This document shows positions 26,030-34,418 of a stretch of 64,000 bases of DNA, one piece after another (the first letter of the stretch is position 1; the number at the start of each line of letters is the position of its first letter). The DNA comes from Verrucomicrobiota bacterium (lineage in GTDB: Bacteria; Verrucomicrobiota; Verrucomicrobiia; Opitutales; UBA953). The position numbers and the translations under genes were made by a program. The notes under the pieces were generated by a model. It did no database searches. It was not told the origin of the DNA and worked only from the letters and a program-made list of their open reading frames with translations. The stretch spans positions 1-64,000 of the forward strand of contig SUVQ01000010.1 of NCBI GenBank assembly GCA_015061905.1, in the 5' to 3' direction.

Positions 26030-27606
26030 GGATTAGTCTCCGGCGTTTTTGAAAAGGTATTTTCGACTTGAATTTGAATACTCTCTGTGCGCCCGAATTT
26101 CATAAGGTCAATTTTTCCGCGAATACCGACGGTGTCGTAGATTCGTCGTTGTTCCTCGATGTCGTTCCCGTAAAGATATCGCAGTCCGGAGAAAAAGGTT
26201 TGAATAAAACCGTTTTCAAGAAATTCACGAATTGATTTTTGTCGTTCGTAGTTGAATTTTATATTCAAAATTGCGGTGTTTTTAGCGAGCGGAGAGAAAT
26301 CGTTTTCCGTGCATTTTTCGATTTTTTCACGAAGCTGTTCTTCTACGCCCGGATGATATTCGTCGAGTAATTCGGAGAATAATTTGAGTCCGCATTCCCA
26401 GTGCATTCGTGCCGCTTGGAGATTTTCGAGATTTTTCAGCATTTCCCGACTCATGAGAACGCGCAAAACAGACTGTTTCAATAAAATGTCGCCTGTGGAA
26501 AAACGATGGCGAATTATGTTTTCTCCGCAAAATTCTTCAAACGGGATTTTCCATCCGGAAAGAACGGGAACGGCGTGTAGCGCTTGAGTGAGGCGAATCT
26601 TTGAAGATTCCTGTGCTGTTAAATCCAAGCGAGAATCTTCGGAAATCCTGCGTGCGGCGCGTTGCCAATCGTGTCCGGAAAACGCCAGAACTCGTGTCGT
26701 TTTTTCGGAAAAACATTTCTCGGATTTGGGCTGGAACGCGAAAACGGGAACGCTGTCTCCGGAAACAAATATCCGCTTTTGCGGCAAAGTTACATCTTCC
26801 TCCTGATAATTCGAGATAGCTTCTTGGCACAAATCCGGGCGATTTTGGCGTGACAGCTCCAATTTTCCTGCTATTCCGGTTTTGGCGCAGAATCTCATTT
26901 GAGCTTCAATGTCATTATTGAGAAAGCGGCTCAGCCCGGCGAGAAATGCACGAGTGATGTGTCCGAATTTTAAAATTTTTTGGAGTTCACGTTGTCGATA
27001 GTAATCGAAACGGGCACGTTCCAAAAAAATATTTTGTGTGCGCTTTTCGAATCCGGCATCGGTTTTATCTATTTCCGCTTCCAGAAAATTAGCACGTCCC
27101 GGACGAAATTCTCTGAGCAAATCGGAAAAAAGATTCGCGCCCATTTCCCAATGTTCGCGGGAACGCTCGCCGGAGGAACGGACCGCCACTTCCATTAGGG
27201 AAAGGGCAAGTTCCGATTTTTGCAGAATGTCGCAAGATGCAAAGCGGCGTCTGTCTCCGGACTTTAGGCAATAATCTGCAAAAGGCAAAGTCCAGCCGCA
27301 GAAAAAATCATAGGCATCGTCTACCTGTTTTTCCCACGCTTCCGGACTTTCATAGTTTTTGGGGGAAAACGGATGCCCCGAGAGCAATTTCCATTTTGCC
27401 TCGAAAACTTTAGTCTTCGGAGAAATTTCGCCCGCGAGCACCGGTTCCGTCGTTCCCGCCGGACGTGCGCCGGAAAGAAATGCACGGGTTCTTTCCGGCG
27501 ACTCAAGCAAGGTCCATTCTCTCCAATCTTCGGCGTTTTCCCCTGTAGCGAACAAATTCGCACAAAGAGAAACGCAAATAGAGGCAAAGGCTACTCTAAT
27601 CTTCAT
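26026..27606 (-). CDS. Exported protein of unknown function with internal duplication
   Basis: Not recognised. 526 residues with a signal peptide (MKIRVAFASICVSLCANLFA). Two copies of a ~150-residue helical domain are visible, about 100-253 and 349-503. Each has GW-x-PF, a DIL-x2-S stretch, HWE-x-G-x2-LFS[DE]LL-x-E[FY]-x-PG, then NDIE-[AE]-Q-x-R and G-I-x-G-K-[LI]-[ED]-L. This shows a gene-internal duplication. ATG 27606 is chosen because the signal peptide follows at once; ATG 27615 is an alternative. The start lies inside the last codons of the upstream gene. Confidence 0.68.
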   Translation of the reverse strand: MKIRVAFASICVSLCANLFATGENAEDWREWTLLESPERTRAFLSGARPAGTTEPVLAGEISPKTKVFEAKWKLLSGHPFSPKNYESPEAWEKQVDDAYDFFCGWTLPFADYCLKSGDRRRFASCDILQKSELALSLMEVAVRSSGERSREHWEMGANLFSDLLREFRPGRANFLEAEIDKTDAGFEKRTQNIFLERARFDYYRQRELQKILKFGHITRAFLAGLSRFLNNDIEAQMRFCAKTGIAGKLELSRQNRPDLCQEAISNYQEEDVTLPQKRIFVSGDSVPVFAFQPKSEKCFSEKTTRVLAFSGHDWQRAARRISEDSRLDLTAQESSKIRLTQALHAVPVLSGWKIPFEEFCGENIIRHRFSTGDILLKQSVLRVLMSREMLKNLENLQAARMHWECGLKLFSELLDEYHPGVEEQLREKIEKCTENDFSPLAKNTAILNIKFNYERQKSIREFLENGFIQTFFSGLRYLYGNDIEEQRRIYDTVGIRGKIDLMKFGRTESIQIQVENTFSKTPETNP

Positions 27607-29158
27607 TCCCAACATGCTTTGTTGTTATTGTATCAACACCGGTTGAGATTTCATTTTCAAGCGCAGACGATACCGTAAGAGTCGTTGTATGGATGAGTAA
27701 CTGTGAAAATGTCCTCTGTGGATTGTTATTGTCTGAATTTGGCTCATATAATTGCCATTTTACAGGAATTGTCCAAATAAACTTTCCTATTTCCGTACCG
27801 ACTGAAAGGTTTTCCCAATCCTCTCTAACCAATGGAAATACGGTTCCGTGCCCTTCGGTTACTCCTGCAGTGTCCGTAGCGGAGTTGTATGAATCTAAGG
27901 AAACAGGTTCTGTCGGCCTGTGTGTCGTAATTGATTCGAAAATACCTCCGGCTGCAATTCCAGAACAAGAACGTTCCCCCTCTAATTCCCATACCCAAAC
28001 ATTATAAAAAGAAACATCTGTTGGGTGGATGCGTACAATATAGGTTAATTGATTGGCTCGAAACAAACCTTCGCTTGATACATTTCCATTGCTATCCGTT
28101 GTTTGCTTCTCTTCTGTGTATAGCGGATTGGCAATTTGCTCAAGAGATATTCCTGTCGGTTCCACTATTTCTACCGTGTCCTCAAGAATCTCTCCATCAG
28201 GACACATTGCTCGAACAAGAAATGTTCCTACAGTGTCGGTTTCTAATGTAAAAGGAGCTGATTCTGTTTTCCCATCAATGGTTATTAAGACCCCTTCATC
28301 AAGGAAGTTTTTATCCTTATCCCCGAGTCTGATATACGCAGTCTCTCCAATGCCAATCCTCCTCCATAAATTAACCTTTCCGGCTAAAAATTCTTCATGG
28401 GTTGTTGACACGCACTCCGTAATCAAAAAACGTAAGGATTTCTTTAAATGAATTATAGCCGTCAACGAATATGGTCCACCAACATTTATTAATTCCACGG
28501 TTACAGGTGTTTGGTCCGGAGCGATTGGTGTCCACTGTGCCTGATTAGGAGAGGATTCTTGAGAAATTTCATTCCCAATAGAGACGTGCGCGTTGTCATC
28601 AGCCGCGATGCTTGCAATTTCAGTCCAATTTCCTCCTTCCGGAATAAGAATCGTTTCTGTAGCAACAAACCTGAAACTACCATAGGGAGCACTTCCCGTG
28701 CAGGTTATCGCGTATTCTGTAATTTCATAGGGACCTTCTTTGAATACTCTGACTTTATTTGCCACGAAATCCACACCATAAACTTTTCCCGAGAGGGAGC
28801 GAACAATCATAACCGTTACCGTCAAATCGTAAGGACCGCCAATCGTCTCGAACGTTCCGGTGATTTGTGTCTCCGTTCCCGTGGGAGATTGAATCCAATC
28901 GCTTCGAGCCCACCCGTCCGTATGCAGAGTCGAGTTCGCAGTCTTACTTGCTGCGGTAACGCTTGCCGTATCGTCCGAAGAAATTTTTAAATCAACCATG
29001 TTTCCGCTCTTTGGGACGGAAAAGGAGTAATTCAGAGAAAAATCATTCTGCCCGCTCGGGGCGGTTCCGGCGAAAGAAAGCGTAACGGTTGTAATTTCAA
29101 AATCGTCGTCCGTTGTTACAATCGCAGTCGGGGCCGGGACTGTAAACCCGACAGGCAC
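27596..29158 (-). CDS. Beta-rich repeat protein of unknown function; possible 5' frameshift
   Basis: Not recognised. 520 residues rich in Thr, Ser and Val with two related ~98-residue segments (about 25-122 and 145-242). Each contains a G-[TS]-AP pattern, DD-x-A-x-V, and GGPY-[DS]-LT followed by SL. This fits extracellular beta-sandwich repeats. The frame begins at GTG 29158 after GGAGG, yet an ATG with a better Shine-Dalgarno lies upstream at 29214 in another frame. Base composition is AT-richer than the neighbours, and only two octamer copies occur, one of them at the start. It is first in the four-gene operon. Confidence 0.6.
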   Translation of the reverse strand: MPVGFTVPAPTAIVTTDDDFEITTVTLSFAGTAPSGQNDFSLNYSFSVPKSGNMVDLKISSDDTASVTAASKTANSTLHTDGWARSDWIQSPTGTETQITGTFETIGGPYDLTVTVMIVRSLSGKVYGVDFVANKVRVFKEGPYEITEYAITCTGSAPYGSFRFVATETILIPEGGNWTEIASIAADDNAHVSIGNEISQESSPNQAQWTPIAPDQTPVTVELINVGGPYSLTAIIHLKKSLRFLITECVSTTHEEFLAGKVNLWRRIGIGETAYIRLGDKDKNFLDEGVLITIDGKTESAPFTLETDTVGTFLVRAMCPDGEILEDTVEIVEPTGISLEQIANPLYTEEKQTTDSNGNVSSEGLFRANQLTYIVRIHPTDVSFYNVWVWELEGERSCSGIAAGGIFESITTHRPTEPVSLDSYNSATDTAGVTEGHGTVFPLVREDWENLSVGTEIGKFIWTIPVKWQLYEPNSDNNNPQRTFSQLLIHTTTLTVSSALENEISTGVDTITTKHVGNED

Positions 29159-29320
29159 GTTCCCTCCAGTTATTAATTTGCAGTTCCGTTGTTGTGTTTG
29201 GGGTATTTTCGCTCATCAGATTTTTCTCCTGTGTTTGGGGTTATGTTAAGTATTTTCAAGAATCGTTCCCGAAAGCGGGAGGCATACAAACAGCTTACAA
29301 TGCTTTTTTCGAGGCAAAAA

Positions 29321-29360
29321 AAAAAGCGTTCCCGCAAAATGAATTACGGGAACGCGTTTT
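29321..29360 (-). terminator. argF terminator from inverted octamers
   Basis: Plus-strand arms AAAAAGCGTTCCCG (29321-29334) and CGGGAACGCGTTTT (29347-29360) with a 12-nt loop. On the minus strand a T run of about ten follows, so it ends argF. Confidence 0.9.
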
Positions 29361-29378
29361 CAGTTTCTGCAAATTTTC

Positions 29379-30338
29379 TTACGCTTTTTTCGCGTTTTCC
29401 TGTGCAAGGAATGCAAGGAGCGCCTTTTGCGTGTGGAGGCGGTTTTCCGCTTCGTCAAAAATGATGCTTTGCGAACCTTTCAGAACGCCTTCGGAAACTT
29501 CCTCGCCGATGTGCGCGGGCAGGCAGTGCATGAAATACGCGTCTTTTTTCGCAAGCGACATCAGGTGTTCGTTCACCTGATAGGGACGAAATTCGCGCAG
29601 GCGGCGTTCTTTTTCGTCTTCCATGCCCATGCTCACCCAAACGTCCGTGTAAAGCACGTCTGCACCCTTGGCGGCGGTTTCCGGATCCGTCGTGAAAGTG
29701 AAATTCGGCGCGATGCCGTCCGCTTCAAACTGCTTGTAAAGTTCCGCCGGCGGCTCGTAGCCCGCGGGACCGCAAAGCACGACTTCCATGCCGAGGTGAA
29801 CGCAACCGAGCGCGAACGTGTTCCCCATATTGCAAGCCGTGTCGCCGATGAAAACGATTTTGCGCCCGCGAAGCGATTCGCCCATTTTTTTCGCGTTCCC
29901 GCCGCTCCAGCGTTCGGCGAGCGTGAACATGTCCGTGTAGAATTGGCACGGGTGGAGAAAATCGGAAAGGGCGTTGACGACGGGCATCGAGCCTTCGCGG
30001 ACAAAGGTTTCGAGTAGGGCGTGTTCGTGGCAACGAATCACCATGCCGTGCAGATAACGCGAAAGCACTTTCGCCGTATCTTCCGGCGTTTCGCCGCGCG
30101 CGAGTTGCATATCGTCCGCGTTGAGCATGACGGGATTGCCGCCGAGTTCGCGCACGCCGACTTGGAAGGAAACACGCGTCCGCGTCGATTTTTTAAAGAA
30201 CAAAAGCCCCCAGGATTGGTCGGCAAGCGGCTTCGGCGCGTCCGCGCTCCCGCGCGTGGCTTTCAGCTTGGCGGCGAGTTCAAAAACGTAGGCGGCTTCT
30301 TCGACGCTCAAATCGGTTTCTTTCAAGAAGTGTCTCAT
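29379..30338 (-). CDS. argF: Ornithine carbamoyltransferase
   Basis: ArgF, 319 residues, makes citrulline from ornithine and carbamoyl phosphate in arginine synthesis. The carbamoyl-phosphate site STRTRVSFQ is at residues 51-59, the second site has HEHALLE and HPCQ, and the ornithine loop motif HCLPAH lies near 273. N-acetylornithine-type enzymes differ in the last region, so plain OTCase is preferred. It is divergent from tkt across 252 bp and ends at an octamer-built terminator. No other arg gene is visible here. Confidence 0.95.
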   Translation of the reverse strand: MRHFLKETDLSVEEAAYVFELAAKLKATRGSADAPKPLADQSWGLLFFKKSTRTRVSFQVGVRELGGNPVMLNADDMQLARGETPEDTAKVLSRYLHGMVIRCHEHALLETFVREGSMPVVNALSDFLHPCQFYTDMFTLAERWSGGNAKKMGESLRGRKIVFIGDTACNMGNTFALGCVHLGMEVVLCGPAGYEPPAELYKQFEADGIAPNFTFTTDPETAAKGADVLYTDVWVSMGMEDEKERRLREFRPYQVNEHLMSLAKKDAYFMHCLPAHIGEEVSEGVLKGSQSIIFDEAENRLHTQKALLAFLAQENAKKA

Positions 30339-30454
30339 TGTTTTTCCAAGTTCTACGCGTAATGAATTGTGAAAAAGTAAAAATTAGAACATGCAAAAAT
30401 TATAAACGCAAGTTCGGTTTTTGAAGCAAAGTTGAACAGGGTGCGTTCGTTAAA

Positions 30455-30535
30455 TGTTTGAATGTTTAAAAGCTGAGAAGTTTAATCGGCTTCGCCGAGC
30501 GTTTTACTTCTGCAAAAATAAAAAAGACATCATTT
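30455..30535 (+). repeat. Dispersed multi-hairpin repeat, copy B (upstream of tkt)
   Basis: This partial copy holds AATGTTTAAAAGCTGAGAAG, TTTAATCGGCTTCGCCGAG and GTTTTACTT, matching the first third of copies A and C and pointing at tkt. It lies in the 252-bp argF/tkt divergent spacer. The 3' modules (CTTGTTTCGC, CAGCATTTGTTG) are absent. Confidence 0.65.
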
Positions 30536-30590
30536 CAATTGTTGAAAAGAGTCGAGAAAAACTATTTCATAGAACGAAATTTTCCAGAAC

Positions 30591-32585
30591 ATGACGATTA
30601 CACCTGATATTCCCGCACTTTCTCGCGCTGCCAACGAAGCTCGCGGACTCGCTTTGGACGCTATCGCCGGTTGCAAATCCGGACACTTGGGACTCCCGCT
30701 CGGAACGGCGGAAATCGGTGCCGCGCTTTTCGGGAATGCGCTCAAAATCGCGCCGAAACACCCGAAATGGATTAATCGCGACCGTTTTGTTCTCTCGGCA
30801 GGTCACGGAAGCATGTTCGTCTATGCCTGGTTGCATCTTGCCGGATTCGATATTTCTCTCGACGATTTGAAAGCGTTCCGTTCCCGCGGCAGTTTGACGC
30901 CCGGACACCCGGAATTCGGCGATACGCCCGGTGTGGAAGCCACGACGGGACCGCTCGGGCAGGGCATCGGAAATATCGTCGGTATGGCGATTTCCGAAAA
31001 AATGGCGGCGGCGCGTTTTAACACGCCGGAACATAAAATTTTTGACCACGTCGTGGTCGGTCTTTGCGGTGACGGTTGCTTACAGGAAGGAATTTCCTAC
31101 GAAGCGGCGGCAATTGCCGGGCGTCTCGGCTTGGACAACCTGATTTTATTCTACGACTCCAACGCGATCACGCTCGACGCTCCGACCGAGAAGACGCAAA
31201 ACGAAAACACGGTCGACCGTTTCCAAGCGGCGAACTGGGACGTTTGGGAACTTGAAGACGGGCACAACATCATCGAAGTGCTTTCTTCGTTTGAACGCGC
31301 TCGCGAACACCGCAACGGTCGCCCGAAACTCATCATTTGCAAAACGACAATCGGGCGCGGCGTCTCCGAAGTCGAAGGCACGACAAAAGCGCACGGCGAA
31401 GGCGGTGCCAAATTCGCGGCGGATGCGCACAAACGCCTCGGCTTGCCGGAATCCGCATTTTACGTTTCCGTGGAAACGCGCGAGTATTTTGCCGGGCTCT
31501 GCGCTCGACGCGAAGCGAAATACAACGCGTGGACCGAAACTTTCGAAGCGTGGAAGCTCGCCAATCCGGAACTCGCAAAATTGCTCGAAAAAGGCGTGAA
31601 CCACAATCACGGGAACGCGGAAGAACTTTCCGCAATCATTCCCGTTTTCGGCGAAAACAAAAACGCGACCCGCGTTTCCGGCGAAATTTCGCTGAATGCG
31701 CTCGCAAAAGCGGATTCGCTGATTCTTTCCGGATGCGCAGACCTTTTCAGCTCCGTTAAAACCTACATAAAAGACGGCGGCGATTTTGACACGGACAACC
31801 GCGCCGGGCGCAATATTTGGTTCGGAATCCGCGAACACGCTATGGGCGCAATTCTCAACGGGATCGCTTATGCCGGGATTTTCAAACCCGCAGGCTCCAC
31901 CTTCCTGACGTTTGAAGATTACATGCGCCCGTCCGTTCGCGTCGCCGCACTGGCAAAACTCCCGCTGTTCTACATTTTCACGCACGACTCCGTCGCCGTC
32001 GGCGAAGACGGACCGACGCACCAGCCCGTGGAACTCGTCTCCTCCTTGCGCTGTATCCCGAATCTCGACGTAATCCGCCCGGGTGATGCCGAAGAAACCG
32101 CCGCCGCCTACGCCTACGCCGTTGCGCGTAAGGACGGTCCGGTTGCGCTTTGCCTGTCTCGCCAAAATATCGAGTCGCAGGAATCAATTCCTGCGGAAAC
32201 GCGCCGAGCGGGAACGCTTCGCGGGGCTTATGTCGCCGTAAAAGAACAGGGCGCGCTGGAGCGTATTATTCTCGCCTCCGGCAGTGAACTCGGAATTGCT
32301 GTTGCGGCGGCAAGGGAACTGGGCGCGGGAACGCGTGTCGTTTCCATGCCTTCGATGGAAATTTTCGAAAAGCAAACGCCCGAATACCGCGAAAGCGTTC
32401 TGCCGGGATCCTGCAAGAACCGCATTGCCATCGAGGCGGGAATTACGCCGTTCTGGTGGAAATACGTCGGCCTCGAAGGCAAAGTCATCGGAACGGATTC
32501 TTTCGGTTTTTCCGCTCCCGGAAACGTTGTTCTCGAAGCTTGCGGAATTTCCGTCAAAAATCTTGTCGAAAAAGCAAAGGCGTAA
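30591..32585 (+). CDS. tkt: Transketolase
   Basis: Transketolase, 664 residues, a thiamine-diphosphate enzyme moving two-carbon units in the non-oxidative pentose phosphate pathway. N-terminal ThDP domain: SGHLGLPLG near 24-32, SAGHGSMFVYAWLH near 66-79 and GDGCLQEGISYEA near 156-168. Pyrimidine-binding domain: FGIREHAMGAILNGIA near 411-426, HDSVAVGEDGPTHQPVE near 464-480. The C-terminal domain is complete. Likely expressed with the 49-aa gene downstream. Confidence 0.97.
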   Translation: MTITPDIPALSRAANEARGLALDAIAGCKSGHLGLPLGTAEIGAALFGNALKIAPKHPKWINRDRFVLSAGHGSMFVYAWLHLAGFDISLDDLKAFRSRGSLTPGHPEFGDTPGVEATTGPLGQGIGNIVGMAISEKMAAARFNTPEHKIFDHVVVGLCGDGCLQEGISYEAAAIAGRLGLDNLILFYDSNAITLDAPTEKTQNENTVDRFQAANWDVWELEDGHNIIEVLSSFERAREHRNGRPKLIICKTTIGRGVSEVEGTTKAHGEGGAKFAADAHKRLGLPESAFYVSVETREYFAGLCARREAKYNAWTETFEAWKLANPELAKLLEKGVNHNHGNAEELSAIIPVFGENKNATRVSGEISLNALAKADSLILSGCADLFSSVKTYIKDGGDFDTDNRAGRNIWFGIREHAMGAILNGIAYAGIFKPAGSTFLTFEDYMRPSVRVAALAKLPLFYIFTHDSVAVGEDGPTHQPVELVSSLRCIPNLDVIRPGDAEETAAAYAYAVARKDGPVALCLSRQNIESQESIPAETRRAGTLRGAYVAVKEQGALERIILASGSELGIAVAAARELGAGTRVVSMPSMEIFEKQTPEYRESVLPGSCKNRIAIEAGITPFWWKYVGLEGKVIGTDSFGFSAPGNVVLEACGISVKNLVEKAKA

Positions 32586-32619
32586 ACACTAAATCCGAAC
32601 GCGGGAACGCTTACAAGTT

Positions 32620-32769
32620 ATGATGATTCTCGGATGTATGGCTTGTTTGAGTTTTGCCGGCATTGCGGCCGTCATCGTTTCCGCGTTTTTGTTCGGACTC
32701 AAATTTTGGAAAAGATTTTGCCGACGAATCGCTCATGAAAAATGCGATTGCTGTCGGAAAAAATCTTAA
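32620..32769 (+). CDS. Small Cys-tailed single-span membrane protein, 49 aa
   Basis: A short frame starts with a double ATG (32620 and 32623) and stops at 32769. Residues 4-28 form one hydrophobic span (ACLSFAGIAAVIVSAFLFGL). The tail is basic and has three cysteines (CDCC arrangement with RKKS). It lies 34 bp after tkt and 16 bp before a terminator. A membrane protein with a cytoplasmic metal- or thiol-binding tail is plausible. Its reality rests on context and composition only. Confidence 0.5.
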   Translation: MMILGCMACLSFAGIAAVIVSAFLFGLKFWKRFCRRIAHEKCDCCRKKS

Positions 32770-32785
32770 CTCAAAGAAAATAAAT

Positions 32786-32814
32786 GCGGGACAAAGCGTT
32801 CCCGCTTTTTTTTT
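32786..32814 (+). terminator. Terminator after tkt and small membrane protein gene
   Basis: GCGGGA (32786-32791) pairs with TCCCGC (32800-32805), followed by nine Ts. The 3' arm is an octamer copy (GCGTTCCCGC). Confidence 0.85.
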
Positions 32815-32887
32815 GTAAATTCGTTTTCGAATGCTTTATTGAAGCGGATTTCATATCCTCTTAAAATACGCACAATATATATTATGT

Positions 32888-32912
32888 CTAATTTTTACCG
32901 TGTAAAAATTAG
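32888..32912. promoter_or_regulatory. Perfect 11-bp inverted repeat upstream of PEP-CTERM gene
   Basis: CTAATTTTTAC, loop CGT, GTAAAAATTAG. No T run follows, so an operator or RNA hairpin is more likely than a terminator. It lies 108 bp before the PEP-CTERM start, in a 250-bp gap without genes. Confidence 0.5.
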
Positions 32913-32965
32913 CTTGCCCCTTTCGGTTCTGTCTGAACAGCGGCCATTCTCTACTTCTCAGGTAG

Positions 32966-33017
32966 TTTTGTGTTGAGCCTCAATGTTTGCGTCTGTTTAT
33001 TGAGAGGAAACACAAAA
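32966..33017 (+). promoter_or_regulatory. 5' leader hairpin covering the ribosome binding site
   Basis: TTTTGTGTT (32966-32974) pairs with AACACAAAA (33009-33017), and inside it CTCAAT (32979-32984) pairs with ATTGAG (32999-33004). The purine-rich GAGAGGA before ATG 33020 falls within this structure, so it could hold back translation. Regulation is inferred from the pairing alone. Confidence 0.45.
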
Positions 33018-33019
33018 AC

Positions 33020-33865
33020 ATGATGAAATTACAAACTCGCTTCAAACTCGCCCTGCTTGGGTTCGCTCTTTCGGGAATAAATTTCGTTCCCGCGTTCGCC
33101 GGAACAGACGCTTCGTTGAGTTACACGGATTCCGGCGGAACCAAGCATTCGGAAACGGATTCTTGGGGAATTTTTATTTTAGAAGATTCCGCAAGCGATC
33201 TCGTTTTCAATTCGGGAACGAATTATGATTACAGCAAAGGACTTTATTTAAACGCCGGAACATTCACGAATCTTTCCTTCTCTGCGACCGGGAGCGAAGC
33301 CGAAGCTCGGGTTTATAACAAAGCGACTATTAGCGGGAACGTCTCTATTTCCGGCTCAACGGCCTATTTTTACCAAAACGGCGGAAACATTGCTTCGGGG
33401 ACGAAATTCTCGTTAAACAATTCATGCTTTGAGTTCGGAACCTCGCAAACGCATGTTTGGAATATTAGTTCAGAGGCGGATCTGAACGGTTTAATCTCGG
33501 GAACGGGAAAGGTGATGATTCGTCAGACCACCCTTTACGACCGCCCGCTCACTTCGTGGCTTGAAATAAATTTTGCAAACGAAAATCTTTTAAATAAAAC
33601 GACAGAACTAAGTCTAATCGCGCCCTCTTCTACGATAACGACTTCAAGCCTTAGTTTTGAAGGCATCACAATAACCGTTGACGGTTGGTCAAAAGACGAC
33701 TACACGGCGAACTTGGATTGGAATCCGAACAGCGCGAATTTCGGAAAAATATCAATCACGCACCCGATTCCGGAGCCGTCGACGTTCGGCTTGCTTGCCG
33801 GATTATGCGCCTTGTTCCTCGCGGGAACGCGGCGACGGACGACGGTTCCCCGCTTGACTTTTTGA
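33020..33865 (+). CDS. PEP-CTERM sorting-domain protein
   Basis: A 281-residue exported protein. The signal peptide ends at about residue 28 (PAFAGT). The mature part is beta-rich and low in charged residues (Ser, Thr, Asn, Gly), as in autotransporter-like surface proteins. The C-terminal sorting signal is complete: PIPEPSTFG, a hydrophobic span LLAGLCALFLAG, then TRRR. Such proteins are cut by exosortase and attached to the surface or extracellular matrix; no exosortase gene is in the window. The tail after the span (RRRTTVPRLTF) is encoded by the first unit of a tandem DNA repeat. ATG 33020 or 33023 is the start. Confidence 0.85.
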   Translation: MMKLQTRFKLALLGFALSGINFVPAFAGTDASLSYTDSGGTKHSETDSWGIFILEDSASDLVFNSGTNYDYSKGLYLNAGTFTNLSFSATGSEAEARVYNKATISGNVSISGSTAYFYQNGGNIASGTKFSLNNSCFEFGTSQTHVWNISSEADLNGLISGTGKVMIRQTTLYDRPLTSWLEINFANENLLNKTTELSLIAPSSTITTSSLSFEGITITVDGWSKDDYTANLDWNPNSANFGKISITHPIPEPSTFGLLAGLCALFLAGTRRRTTVPRLTF

Positions 33866-34337
33866 ACCACGGAAAACACTGAAACACACGGAATTTTTAA
33901 AAGAAAACGAACGCGTTTCCGGCAAAGAATCTCTTTACGAAACATCGCGCAAAGACGCTAAAACGCAAAGAATTGAAAAAAAAACAAAAAATCTTTCCTA
34001 AAAAATCCGTGTGATTCTGTGTTCATCCGTGGTTCCTAAAAAACTTTGCGACGTCGCTACTTCGCGCGAGTTTTTTTGACGAACGGGAGCGCGACGACGG
34101 ACGAGGGTTCCCCGCTTGAGTTTTTGAACCACGGAAAGCACTGAAATACACGGTATTTTTAAAAGAAAACAAACGGCGTTTCCGGCAAAGAATCTCTTTA
34201 CGAAACATCGCGCAAAAACGCTAAGACGCAAAGAATTGAAAAACAAAAAATCTTTCCTAAAAAATCCGTGTGATTCTGTGTTCATCCGTGGTTCCTAAAA
34301 AACTTTGCGGCTTCGCGCGAGTTTTTTTTTGACGGAC
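33823..34337. repeat. Two tandem ~260-bp units with inverted CCACGGA ends
   Basis: Unit 1 is 33823-34084 and unit 2 is 34085-34337. Each runs GGGA-CGC, GACGGACGA, GGTTCCCCGCTTGA, TTTTTGAACCACGGAAA, ACGCTAA-ACGCAAAGAATTG, TCCGTGTGATTCTGTG, TTCATCCGTGGTTCC. Inside each unit AACCACGGA...CACACGGA is inverted against TCCGTGTG...TCCGTGGTT over about 115 bp. A third unit begins at 34338 but stops after ~20 bp. Similar CCACGGA repeats occur in many environmental genomes, from memory. No gene is supported between 33866 and 34418. Confidence 0.85.
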
Positions 34338-34361
34338 GGGAACGCGGCGGCAAAAACAAAA

Positions 34362-34405
34362 CACAAAGAGCGCAGAGAATTTTTCCGTTCTCTGCGCTCT
34401 TTGCG
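34362..34405 (-). terminator. Long hairpin after purB
   Basis: CAAAGAGCGCAGAGAA pairs with TTCTCTGCGCTCTTTG in a stem of about 16 bp with a short loop. On the minus strand it is followed by T-rich sequence, so it can end purB. Its AGAGCGCAGAGAA wording belongs with the neighbouring repeat. Confidence 0.65.
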
Positions 34406-34418
34406 TTTAGTTCGTAGC

